Origin: Saprospiraceae bacterium
Lineage (GTDB): Bacteria > Bacteroidota > Bacteroidia > Chitinophagales > Saprospiraceae
Reading direction: 5' to 3'
Assembly: GCA_019187365.1 (NCBI GenBank)
Contig: JABARE010000013.1
Span: 62,001 to 126,000, forward strand
DNA length: 64,000 nt
Both the position numbers and the translations under genes were made by a program. Of the stretch, positions 34,501-41,267 are shown piece by piece. Below the pieces are notes generated by a model. The model saw nothing but the letters and a program-made list of their open reading frames with translations, was not told the origin of the DNA and made no database searches. How positions within the stretch are numbered: the first letter of the stretch is position 1; each line of letters opens with the position of its first letter.

Positions 34501-35262
34501 GAGAGCTTCACAGGAATCAAGATCGGAGATCTTACAAACAATGCCCGGCCACGGGGATTTAAACCCACTAAAATAGAAACCAGAAGTCAGCATGTATTGG
34601 ACCTGAACGTTGAAAACAAGAGATTGCTGGCGAATCAGGTTTATGATATCGACCTGGGGTCGCATAACATAGCAGCATTCCAAGGCTTCCAGACGACCAT
34701 TGAATTCGATCCTCAGCAAGTTGAGATACTGGAGGTAATCGCCAACCAGGACATCAACCTCGGCAGCGAACACATCAACCACCTTGCGCAGCACCGCGGC
34801 ATGATCCCAATTAGCTGGAACGGGGAGGTTCAAGCTTCATCCAACAACAAACAGATCATGCGGATTCGCCTAAGAACCAAGTCCGATACCAGAGTGAGTG
34901 ATTGCATCCGCATTGGCTCTTCTATAACTCAGAGCCTGAGCGTTGACAAGGAAGGGGAAGAAGGAAATGTCCAGATGCGCTTTTACGAACCCGATCCGGA
35001 CCAATTCATATTATTGCAGAATGAACCCAACCCATGGCGGCAGAGTACGACGATCGGCATGATTTTGCCTGAGAGAGGGGAAGTCACCCTGATCCTGTAC
35101 GATGCTACCGGAAGGGTGTATTACAAACAAGTGATGCTCCTGGAAAAGGGATTTAATGATTTGACCATATACAGGAGCGATGTCATCAAGCCGGGGCTGT
35201 ATTACTATCAGGCTGATTATTCCACCAGCACCAAAACCTTTAAGATGGTAATGGTAGAATGA
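22516..35262 (+). CDS. Giant T9SS type A surface protein with SdrD-B, HYR-like, dockerin and cohesin-like modules
   Basis: A single uninterrupted 4,248-residue protein. The N-terminus (MKAALPAMLILYCIGSHF) is a short export signal. Residues ~50-1830 are Cys-containing beta domains without a clear name. Two SdrD B-like repeats follow (VGNFVWKDLNKNGIQ near 1832; VGDFVWEDLDRDGVQ near 1945). Next come DUF11-like repeats (~2070-2480: LELRKQIT, LALRLTDD, IALRKTLK) and a long run of HYR-like repeats (~2620-3820) with SDNCS, TRTWSVSDDCGN and TRTWTASDSCGN motifs. A carboxypeptidase-regulatory domain (~3835-3895) precedes a dockerin type I pair (~3896-3951; STADIIKIQKHILG, TTADVAELRKLILG). A cohesin-like beta domain (~4028-4140) and a type A sorting domain (~4163-4248, QNEPNPWRQSTTI to KTFKMVMVE) end the protein. 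It should be exported by the T9SS and anchored or released at the surface, probably for adhesion. The gene is visibly richer in A+T than its neighbours. Confidence 0.88.
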   Translation: MKAALPAMLILYCIGSHFLKENPSFTPIKLEADPRRNSERANTAPWSESPSPFITQQITSGNQTGEQTFVPVGLMMSDLDISVSVPSTGENRFSVCGGERLIKIRYRNILLTDTLFDLKLQQSLPAGIAFTGTITGGAVDMPSVPSYFLIDTLIPGQLDSVTIGLEANCGAIPLVTGTATSSFNNLFTYTGGTGSQSQLSPAFEIVKPKLTMPSIKGSANPTLNIFEAGIGSKPDTFNIDLVNGGDGSLASFTYYVVEHPLLDFVQLKVKNVIVPVSYINGDTLFFTLGASEIGQAIAGPNPNDSALFQFNEKLQIKETWKTVSCPGGPIPDIQRNARYGCGAYAFCEEIIPKPTSGVRFNVYRPNFTGAGHTDNRSQCYADDSLKVQTLFRNYGTASGRNFVLRVDFATKINLNWDTAKIYYKIGINGVWTKISPFTTQAATAPVFTCDGAPPGQGFLHHFQVNTGNVEIKVNDTIYFSYQAKTYYNCYENGVSCNFAYSCYIPYFMYSDMCNSFTSPLTNSGYGRCIAASLTNSIFSPYFINSGSYVQEKYINASGIMSAKSTTDLWFPNFTYEYRYIFEEGLDWTGIDGDTNTLEWRFDLCGVSSCNWKPFDVDYTNHANGPDTLRIFLKSPITLGALDTNYVNITGDCSEIGNCGTFERSVSHELFVYPSLCYTTPIPVICKRTTLYGIYCTSDTCSGPPGPGCNGIQQSAFSIRRTSLGLPDSNNDGQYTTGETLDTSKLNLLNFVSGDTMNAHFEGKVQGHPDSTYEYGFASIDLTGTYFDVANPTRSALPLSANVTIIRGAISYSCDVVTMFYDPLNRNIIIADFSAPKLIYNSCNLPAAFKYTPGDSIVVNLAFSMRECGLLGGANAGLPVLIRSDMYLAKEPFRPSNAYRCNNGYFKDRVYHYGVEIGVDTRSTNLNGCGSFAIGGLRNNIAGSGDRFPFEIRESGRINVFTSELHDSDIEWDPEGQLIVDHSLVSQMRFSPDFVLPKHSQFVTISGKTITVDLRGATDSIYPGYEFDGGEVLYAYFPIKYGCNVQPKHPANPPGVPYPYDTRKVNLTQTLNPSMFCSGYYQTGVGASQFYHVSYPKLSVDALTNHITICEDVNCIRVDLKNTGNLASTYTYLSFLSPSGGLIVNKVTDITGGGNTVLKDSLGILQLGTVPAGATRTLEICIISNNCQQDSLIINGGWDCNKYPGSASETICNNADTIYFNPTQSELGMIVRSPLDSTGNNESFASLCDTLSYMVQISSADLGNLYNIFLRWSLPLGQEIVPGCIELGYPVRPGVDTVWLATSAPQLIYGNTYQLKITDQDTAVLKKKGLIGTKDVTRNFLLVRFKAVTTCDYASGSLVEFLAWGEDPCGAIANYRTTLAPKLKIYGVTEGVKSTINFNAALFNACKGTEDSVKVTISYAIGSQPTGPTDSARIILPIGMHYKPGSYLPVLNATVPTLSPSNPRVEVVLGQEIIYIDLLEGITGGTDVKFNFAVYVTDAGKVQPCGDYKVRLETFNRQSAYCTSNMMNCVIRAIQSSAEQNFTVEKADLSLKNLEATATAVPPNSEVLDYCVDVMNMGASIDSGIATTIQFYEDANNNGSVDAGTDFLLGTAITVLAIPGGGTVKICGSLSIPSGHSCRILAYLDPDITCTCSESTSLQESVKLINSFQPDFEVCSGELIPVIGPLPLANISYQWINIGGAQLGALSDPFTTPASFNYINTTTAQIHWQYYLRQLRGGQCVSTDTVNIVINPTQRDSLVAQVCKGLDFVLPGPLGYTNYSWTPAANLSDPTLATPTVQGGISDDQVFELSYTDENGCPGYYKFSGNVLNCARTSVGNFVWKDLNKNGIQNAGEPGVPKVNVFLYQAYDTLMPYRTSLTDSAGYYGFNNIPQGEYYIRIDTAWKATLANQGMNDSLDSDFARTKNLGSKFFISFGDSLTHWDGGVLGAEVGDFVWEDLDRDGVQEIGEPSIAGLEVQLYGAGLDSLIGTGDDYPVDTTTTGSNGKYLFDCLPGGCYYLKFANTSANGYFRPTLQGTGPGTGGNKDSDISPGYLSKLFCLRPEQKDTNADAGFIRYIDLELRKQITGPNGNFPPAIRKNDTLIYLVTIENIQNDSLTSFASNVIVKDSLPSCFNYISSVATKGIYNPLTKLWDIDTIPSGRTDSLWIKGIFNGGIDCENEAQAFNHYQIDIDSEPDNFMDHPLEDEEDTVIVNIFDLALRLTDDTTQCFQINTNHKYTIDIFNQGNVSATQVKIVFYKPIGLTFDPMINPGWTQSSDSLLCYTVPDTIDPGDQYSLNVQLGIEHRTQLSSFLSYAEIQSAQDTSGNVMDTLDTDSNYDNVRTNDIGAAPCEPTDDMITDDGTIDEDDHDVNEPHIFDIALRKTLKEYKSYAPGDTVTYLIALFNQGTQTLLRPEVTDSFGIQLTFDSGLNTNWVQSGDKLYYVHTDSLARGDSAIVELSLILTGTCDMLNGLFNAAEVSYIENRNGDAVGNCEFDSNPDEILTNETGITDNAIDSCCLFDEDDQDLEILLDCCIFTISCPDSIGGTFQCIADIQDPVLILEDFELLGGEITEYCDSVKLSSTILNNSASGCIGDSLIITHEYTLIDLDDTAVCRIFHLVIDTLRPGISCPPTDTIHCGSSIEPLNTGSATASDNCSGMMVNIIYYDIRQDGSCNDNFTITRTWSVSDDCGNTNSCVQTILSLDTTRPDIICPTDATVSCDASTSPSDTGIPSSSDNCTALVSNVSFNDMRSDGHCSSTYTLTRTWTASDSCGNVRTCQQTIQVQDTTPPIARCRNIAVAPALGTPYAILDGLQLNDGSSDNCNPNLRYTLDQDSLNCINPDTTYLVTLTVMDSCGNTSTCTSQVTLRDTIAPTLHCAGSMIIDALPCACSVNLLDLHPRDYYINATDNCDTQLNIIKLSPDNIDLDSVPVQGATFCYEANDQSGNRSACCFNVRFNVAGGSTMACEGKINVSLDGHCEAEIMAGAILANPSCNESNYTVEVFKMSGEKLPENRVTHSELHQELIAKVGSRCGSNSCWGKIYVEDKLAPEITCRNDTVYCGEVANILLPAITDNCGVAHLHLVNESEEKLDCTSDLIRVKKRKYYATDESGNSSKVCEASTYLKRIPLDSIKLPGNVQLICGSTYALDKQGHPSPGETGVPKFNDLAAFGEVNYYCNLLANYYDVVLDQGNCKMKLLRTWTLFELECESGSFLQGHQFIEIIDTTPPVVTDFIDSVNVSTNLSGCGSSIDLPYVNAADACSGVYSVQIDLNGQTVIQTNGGNITLSPGIHELQYRIFDDCGNAVHRKQIIQVDDHQPPVAVCDYSTAVTLADNGEAQVKAESFDNGSWDDCKISGFEARRMLPGSCGSSNNDWSREILFCCDDAAEKEILIQMRVIDASGNSSECMVRVNVQNKQIPNKTCLPDIRIECDYPIDVNNWNQFGKIVQLEKDREMILLDNRYAYQILGTPIDGIIESSCGVTFNERLDSSGINICGLGILRRVIEMHWGQGNTDSCVQQIEIYSPTQLQETDITWPLDYTTTQTCDPKGVNPESIADPRFSKPLLQETGCRLIAMSYEDELFGPLYNDGMCYKILRNWKVIDWCEFAQTQNPRLFGHTQIILIKNTLPPNIKEKLSTCRDTILCMLESSCEQASYSTSASGEDDCFDRSQLNWRYQIDYQSNGSLDVESNQNTSHFDGTLPKGTHTFRWILEDPCGNKDSCTYLITVQNCKSPTPYARTSTILTLQGVDKNGDGTADVKEAILQADHLDAGSSHPCGYRLKFSFSRDTNDTYRTYNCDSLGQRVVDWWITDLNGNTAMLTAPLFIQDNGQQVPACKSKTTATIKGEILNRDGEPIENVMVAITTNHSGLLTQTRITNYNGEYSCQDLRTGIDYWIVPTKNDDWLNGVSTADIIKIQKHILGKAVFSNALDMIAADVNKSRSITTADVAELRKLILGITEEISKNTSWRMMNEGMRFNGVENALEETLLEDCEIKDLQTDRKESFTGIKIGDLTNNARPRGFKPTKIETRSQHVLDLNVENKRLLANQVYDIDLGSHNIAAFQGFQTTIEFDPQQVEILEVIANQDINLGSEHINHLAQHRGMIPISWNGEVQASSNNKQIMRIRLRTKSDTRVSDCIRIGSSITQSLSVDKEGEEGNVQMRFYEPDPDQFILLQNEPNPWRQSTTIGMILPERGEVTLILYDATGRVYYKQVMLLEKGFNDLTIYRSDVIKPGLYYYQADYSTSTKTFKMVMVE

Positions 35263-35369
35263 TTACCAGAAGAATGGATTCTCAGGAAGAATCTCGCTGA
35301 GTCAGCTCCGGTAGTGCCCAGTAATCCAGACAGGAGTGCAGGCAACCCCGCCATCTGACAAAGTGGTTA
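35263..35369. other. Short convergent intergenic region
   Basis: No gene is seen. An imperfect hairpin at about 35375-35400 (CCAGAGAACT and AGTTCTGG) overlaps the stop of the DUF1905 gene and could serve as a weak terminator. Confidence 0.25.
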
Positions 35370-35669
35370 TTACAGCCAGAGAACTACATTTAAGTTCTGG
35401 TCTGCTTGTATACTTGCTTGTCCCCTGATCTTTGCCTTCAGAGGAAGAATATACGTATTGGCCTTTTTATCGAACCAAATAGCAGTATCCCATTGGAGGG
35501 TTCCTATACAGGCAATTGCTTTGAGCCTACCCCACCCTTCTTCCTGCCATTTCATGTTTTCCCTGATTTCCGCTGCCATTTTGATTGGAAGCGAAACAAA
35601 GTGCCAGCCACCCGGCGAACGATGTTGCCAAACCTTTCCGGAAAATTCATATTTGATCTTCCCTTCCAT
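35370..35669 (-). CDS. DUF1905 domain protein
   Basis: A 99-residue, single-domain protein of the DUF1905 family, a small beta-barrel of unknown function. Matching features are an opening YEFSGKVWQH, the GGWHFVSLP turn with a following IREN helix, GRLKAIACIGTLQWDTAIWFDKK in the middle and YILPLKAKIRGQ near the end. Length equals that of stand-alone family members. It is convergent with the giant cargo gene and has no operon partner. In other proteins this domain is fused to a bacteriocin-protection YdeI-like domain; that part is absent here. Confidence 0.75.
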   Translation of the reverse strand: MEGKIKYEFSGKVWQHRSPGGWHFVSLPIKMAAEIRENMKWQEEGWGRLKAIACIGTLQWDTAIWFDKKANTYILPLKAKIRGQASIQADQNLNVVLWL

Positions 35670-36057
35670 ATTTGGGTCAAAGATGAATGAAAAGTCAAAC
35701 TTGCGCTTGCCTCCTCAACACACCAACACCCACTAAACAATAGATCTCCCATCATAGCAGGGGAGCCCGTTCAACTGCATCCATCCGTCACATGCAATGT
35801 CGGCCGGCATAGCAGAAAGTGTCGTCAACTGGTTGCAGCACTCAAAAAGTGGATGGCATTCCCTATACATAAACTGATGATTGCCAATTTACTATCCATC
35901 CCCATATTTCTCCCTGGCCAAGCACCCTCTTTAACTGCCCTGAAGAGTGAATTCTCGTCAACTTGCGCCAATTCATCTTTTACGGCCATTGGGGTTCTTC
36001 AACCCACATTCCTTCTCAAAAACGGGCTTCTGGATTTTGAGCTTTTGGTTTATCTTT
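35670..36057. other. Intergenic region with only weak small frames
   Basis: The 388 bases between the DUF1905 gene and element copy 2 hold a 54-codon minus-strand frame (35989-35825, MAVKDELAQVDENSLF start) and a 68-codon plus-strand frame overlapping it. Neither has a recognised domain or a clear ribosome-binding site, so I do not call a gene. Confidence 0.3.
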
Positions 36058-36204
36058 AGGGCACCTCAAATAACCCAGTTTTGATGCCAGAATGAATTTA
36101 GGGAAACAAGACGAGGCGCAGCGAAGGATTGTGAAGCTAAATTCATTGAGTGGGTGAGCCTGTGCGGTCTGGCTGGCGCAAGAGTGGGTTATTCGAGGTA
36201 CCCT
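36058..36204. repeat. Terminal-inverted-repeat element, copy 2 (147 bp, inverted)
   Basis: Ends are AGGGCACCTCAAATAACCCA (36058-36077) and TGGGTTATTCGAGGTACCCT (36185-36204). Read on the minus strand the interior follows the 148-bp unit of copy 1 (TTGCGCCAGCCAGACCGCAC onward), with about 45 bases missing after the CTTCG of the unit, and ends with the first bases of a 41-bp unit. It is therefore a shortened relative of copy 1 in opposite orientation. It lies just upstream of the amine-oxidase gene. Confidence 0.75.
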
Positions 36205-36283
36205 GTATCTTTCTCTTTTCCCCGGCACCGGAAGGTGCATCTTAAAGGTACGAGGATAAAACCAGTCGATAAAATAGCCAACA

Positions 36284-37930
36284 ATGAAAAGCGCAAAATC
36301 CCCTTTACTGCGGCTACTGCTGCGGGAAGTTCACCGGGTAATTTCCACATCCAAAAGCCCGTCCGGTTCTGATACCGGTGCCCTTTCCCCGGCAAGGCGC
36401 AAATTCATTTCCGATGCGGCCACCGCCTCCCTGGGAACGGTGCTTGTCGGGAGCGTGCCATCTTTGCTCACGTCCTGCCGCCCAACGGCAAAAACTCCGG
36501 AGCCAGACATCCTCGACGTGGCTATTTTGGGTGCAGGCATGGCCGGCCTCAATTGTGCAAACCATTTATTGGGTAAAGGAATTAATTACCGCATCTTCGA
36601 AGCGAGCCGGCGTCTCGGCGGGAGGATATTGACCCATTACAACGATGCGCTTCAACTCGGGATCTTTCCTGAATTCGGAGGTGATTTCATCGACTCCAAT
36701 CATAGCGACATGCTTGCCCTTGCAAGCGAATTCAAACTCGAACTCATCGACCTCGAGGAAGAATGCCGGCTCAATAAACTTACTAAAGACGTTTACTTCT
36801 TTCAGAAAAAAAGAAGGAGCGAACGCGAGATCATATCCGAGTTTAAAAAAATCGCAGCAACCATCGCAAAAGACCGGGATGCACTGGGTGAAAATTACGA
36901 CACACCCGAAGCGATTGCCTTTGACCAAATGCCGCTTTCGGATTACATTGCCCGCCTCAAATGCGCTGGTTGGCTGAAAGACCTTTTTAATGCTGCATTT
37001 GTTGCAGAATATGGTTTGGACTGTACTGAGCAATCGACACTCAACTTTTTGGGACTGATCGATACCGACACGGAAAGCGGATTTAAAGTTTTCGGAGAGA
37101 GCGACGAGCGCTACCGCATCCGTGGAGGTAATTCAAAAATCATCCAGCACCTTACAGAAAAAGTCGGTGAAGACCACATTGAAACGCATCGCGAAGCCGT
37201 TGCCATCTCTGAAGACGACAAAGGCGTATACACCATTACATTCCGGGATGGCAAGACGGTTGTTGCCAAAAGTGTCGTGTGCACCATTCCCTTTATCATT
37301 TTGCGTGAACTGAAACTCAACGTCAGGGGTCTTTCAGAGGCCAAACTAAAATGCATTCGCGAACTCGGGTACGGTACCAATACCAAATTGGTACTTGGGT
37401 ATGCGGGCACGCCCTGGTCAAATGCAAAAAACAAAGCCATGGGTTATCTGTTCCACCCGGAAATCATCAACGGATGGGACAGCAGTTACAACAAAACGGA
37501 GGGCAATACCAATGGTGCATACGTTTGCTATTTCGGTGGCAAATATTCTTCCGACCTTAAACAACGTGCGGACAAAAGCGAGATCGCACCGCCCACCCAT
37601 TCATGGAATACCGCTCTCCCAAACGAATCCGTCAGCCATTTTGTCAATGAACTGGAGAAGGTATTTCCCAAATCGAAAAAAGAATTTTTAAACAAACATG
37701 TGTTTGTCAACTGGCTCGATTTTCCGTTCGCAAAGAGCAGCTACAGTTGTTACAAAACGGGCCAGTGGACCACCCTGGCAGGGCTCGAAATGGAACCAGC
37801 TGGCAAACTGTTCTTCGCAGGAGAACATTGCAGCGAGGAGTTTCAGGGCTTTATGAACGGAGCTGCTGAAACGGGCAGGCGAGCGGCCGCATCGGTGTTA
37901 CAGGCACTTGCCCCGCAAGCTGCCGGATAA
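36284..37930 (+). CDS. FAD-dependent amine oxidase-type oxidoreductase, Tat-exported
   Basis: A 548-residue flavoprotein of the monoamine oxidase / phytoene desaturase superfamily. Residues ~38-66 hold a twin-arginine signal (ARRKFISDAATAS) ending in a lipobox-like LLTSC, so the folded protein may be exported by Tat and lipidated. The FAD-binding Rossmann motif VAILGAGMAGLNCA starts near residue 80, followed by EASRRLGGRI. The C-terminal FAD-contacting block is KLFFAGEHCSEEFQGFMNGAAETGRRAA. The substrate (an amine or other CH-NH donor) cannot be read. The frame stays open to 36284; the Tat motif begins 38 residues in, and no nearer ATG gives a better signal. It is convergent with the DUF5691-like gene. 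Confidence 0.82.
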   Translation: MKSAKSPLLRLLLREVHRVISTSKSPSGSDTGALSPARRKFISDAATASLGTVLVGSVPSLLTSCRPTAKTPEPDILDVAILGAGMAGLNCANHLLGKGINYRIFEASRRLGGRILTHYNDALQLGIFPEFGGDFIDSNHSDMLALASEFKLELIDLEEECRLNKLTKDVYFFQKKRRSEREIISEFKKIAATIAKDRDALGENYDTPEAIAFDQMPLSDYIARLKCAGWLKDLFNAAFVAEYGLDCTEQSTLNFLGLIDTDTESGFKVFGESDERYRIRGGNSKIIQHLTEKVGEDHIETHREAVAISEDDKGVYTITFRDGKTVVAKSVVCTIPFIILRELKLNVRGLSEAKLKCIRELGYGTNTKLVLGYAGTPWSNAKNKAMGYLFHPEIINGWDSSYNKTEGNTNGAYVCYFGGKYSSDLKQRADKSEIAPPTHSWNTALPNESVSHFVNELEKVFPKSKKEFLNKHVFVNWLDFPFAKSSYSCYKTGQWTTLAGLEMEPAGKLFFAGEHCSEEFQGFMNGAAETGRRAAASVLQALAPQAAG

Positions 37931-37938
37931 ACGGGCAG

Positions 37939-37960
37939 GAAAAACGCAGCTCAGTTTTTC
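37939..37960. terminator. Weak bidirectional hairpin between convergent genes
   Basis: GAAAAAC (37939-37945) pairs with GTTTTTC (37954-37960) across an eight-base loop. It lies 9 bases after the amine-oxidase stop and overlaps the stop of the opposite gene. The stem is short and A+T-rich. Confidence 0.3.
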
Positions 37961-39288
37961 AGAGGAAGTATCGCGCGCATTCTGCGCCGGGCACGAATCA
38001 CCGAGTCGAATTGCAAAATGCGACCCATCGGCTGGCGGCAATCCTCGGGGATGTCATCCACCAGGGGTGATGCGGGATTGATTTTGAACGGCAGTCTTTC
38101 CCAAAATGCTTCCAGGTCGAAATTGTGGTGCACCACTCCCGATTCATTTAAAACTATGATCCTGCGGCAAACCCCATCTGACCAAAAATGCTGAGGGTGT
38201 GCGGTTGCCCGCAAAAAAGCCTCGAGGTCGATCTCCTCGCCACAGTGGTCCAGCCACTGCTCAAAACAGGGCGTGATCTCCGCGAATGGCATGCCCTGGG
38301 TGACCAAGTCCGTTGGAAATCTACCGCTGAGATGCCCATTGTACAACAGCCACTTGAAGTACCACGCGCGGACCCGGGCTTTGCCAAAGGGCTGAAGGGA
38401 AGTGAGGAACTCCCTGAAAAATTCATTCTGGTGGATCCAGTCAAAATAAGCCTGGGCAGTTGGCTCGTCGTCGAACCACGACGGAAGTACTGTTTGCACC
38501 ACACGTTCCAGTTTCCAACGGTAAGGCTTCCCCGAATCTGCCATAAACCGGAAGGAAGACCAGTCCCCGGATCCGGCACATTGGAGAAATCGCCCCTTTG
38601 CCTCCTCCCCATATTCAGGATCATGCATGCACGCCGCCCTGGCCCAAAATTGTTGCTGCAGTCCTTGCGAGCCACCGCCCGAACCGCTTATGGCGTTCCA
38701 GTCTTCAACGCCCACTTTGAGCAATAGGCTTTCAAAAATGTGTCCGCGGTCAGCTTGGCTAAGTTTGCCGATGCGCGTCCAGGCAAATTGGAATGCAGCT
38801 CCGGGCTCCGAAAGGCGCCACAGGCGGAAGGCCCATTTCCTTTGTTCTTTGCCGCGGAAAGAAAGCGGTTGCGCCCACCGGACTTCATGGTAAAAGGCAA
38901 ACTCCTGCCAACCTGCTGCAAGGGCTTTGCCGCGGGGACCCAGGACCGGTACCAACTCTGCAGCAAATTCCAGCTCCCGGGCCAGATGAAACATAAACTC
39001 AGTGAGCAGGTTGGCCGGCAATATCCACCGGACCTTTCGCAACAACCATACAAACTCAATGGCGAGTTCATGAAAATTCCGGAGCAGGGCCTCGCGAAAA
39101 ATTGAATGCAGTTCGGGGAGCACCCATTGAGCTCGCAGGGGGTCGGCCAGATCCTGCACGGACTGCTGCTCGGCAGCCCCGCGCACAATCAGTCCTGCAC
39201 GAATGATCCCGCTGGCCAGGTCTGCTGCGCCTTCCACTCCGGTACCCTCGAGCAGGCCTTGTTCCAAATCGCCAAACAAGTGCAACAC
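37951..39288 (-). CDS. DUF5691-like protein
   Basis: A long cytoplasmic, helical protein without signal peptide, rich in Trp and Arg. Its general pattern (an opening LEQGLLEGTG, repeated helix pairs such as LLRNFHELAIEFVWLLRK, and a C-terminal MGRILQFDSVIRARRRMR) suggests the DUF5691 family, often found beside SWIM-zinc-finger and AAA/MoxR genes, none of which is here. The function is unknown. The first in-frame ATG, at 39435, falls inside atpD and is unlikely. A GTG at 39288 with GGGAG eight bases ahead gives 445 residues and is my choice; a TTG at 39357 is the alternative. It is divergent from atpD. Confidence 0.6.
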   Translation of the reverse strand: MLHLFGDLEQGLLEGTGVEGAADLASGIIRAGLIVRGAAEQQSVQDLADPLRAQWVLPELHSIFREALLRNFHELAIEFVWLLRKVRWILPANLLTEFMFHLARELEFAAELVPVLGPRGKALAAGWQEFAFYHEVRWAQPLSFRGKEQRKWAFRLWRLSEPGAAFQFAWTRIGKLSQADRGHIFESLLLKVGVEDWNAISGSGGGSQGLQQQFWARAACMHDPEYGEEAKGRFLQCAGSGDWSSFRFMADSGKPYRWKLERVVQTVLPSWFDDEPTAQAYFDWIHQNEFFREFLTSLQPFGKARVRAWYFKWLLYNGHLSGRFPTDLVTQGMPFAEITPCFEQWLDHCGEEIDLEAFLRATAHPQHFWSDGVCRRIIVLNESGVVHHNFDLEAFWERLPFKINPASPLVDDIPEDCRQPMGRILQFDSVIRARRRMRAILPLKN

Positions 39289-39343
39289 GCTGGAAGCTCC
39301 CTGATTGGCTGAAGGATGATCTGTCAAAGCTTTGTCAATGTTT

Positions 39344-39374
39344 TTGCTCTCCGGCAAAGATGTACATATATTTG
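39344..39374 (+). promoter_or_regulatory. Bacteroidota-type promoter of atpD-atpC
   Basis: TTG at 39344-39346, a 20-base spacer and TATATTTG at 39367-39374 fit TTG-N20-TAnnTTTG exactly. The leader to the atpD ATG is about 28 bases and includes AAGGA at 39393-39397. Confidence 0.75.
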
Positions 39375-39405
39375 CGCGACTTTTAAAAACACAAGGAAAA
39401 TTTAA

Positions 39406-40920
<1,515 letters not shown>

Positions 40921-40927
40921 CGCACCG

Positions 40928-41173
40928 ATGAAAGTTTACATCCTCACGCCAACCAGCCAGCTGTACGAAGGGGAAGCCCGTGCGGTAAACGTTCCCGGGA
41001 CCCAGGGACCTTTTGAGATTCTCGAAAAACACGCACCGATCGTATCTTCGCTGGGGAAAGGCATCATTGTACTGACGGATCAGCAAGGTGTAAAACACCG
41101 CTTTTCCATCAGCAAAGGATTCGTCGAAGTGCTCAACAATGAAGTCAACGTATTGGTGCGCCCACAAGAATAA
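40928..41173 (+). CDS. atpC: F1F0 ATP synthase subunit epsilon (short form)
   Basis: An 81-residue epsilon subunit consisting only of the N-terminal beta-sandwich: MKVYILTPTSQLYEGEARAV, then GPFEILEKHAPIVSSLGKG. The C-terminal two-helix hairpin that inhibits ATP hydrolysis in many bacteria is missing; the protein ends at LVRPQE. It begins seven bases after atpD and is followed by a terminator. The ATG at 40928 is preferred to an upstream in-frame start inside atpD. Confidence 0.92.
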   Translation: MKVYILTPTSQLYEGEARAVNVPGTQGPFEILEKHAPIVSSLGKGIIVLTDQQGVKHRFSISKGFVEVLNNEVNVLVRPQE

Positions 41174-41202
41174 TTTGGATATCTCTAAAATCCATTGAAA
41201 CG

Positions 41203-41233
41203 AAACCCCGTTCTGATAAAGGCGGGGTTTTTT
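41203..41233 (+). terminator. Intrinsic terminator after atpC
   Basis: AAACCCCG (41203-41210) pairs with CGGGGTTT (41223-41230) around a 12-base loop and the stem runs into a T-tract. Confidence 0.75.
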
Positions 41234-41267
41234 AACTTTAGGGCATCTCGTTTGTGCTCAAACCATT

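Noticed and set aside
35825..35989. A 54-codon minus-strand frame starting MAVKDELAQVDENSLF
   Set aside because: No ribosome-binding site, no recognised domain, and an overlapping frame on the other strand; too weak to call.
41233..41250. TTTAGGGCATCTCG after the atpC terminator as a third end of the repeat element
   Set aside because: Only the first ~13 bases resemble the left end, with a mismatch, and no right end or interior follows; chance or promoter overlap is more likely.
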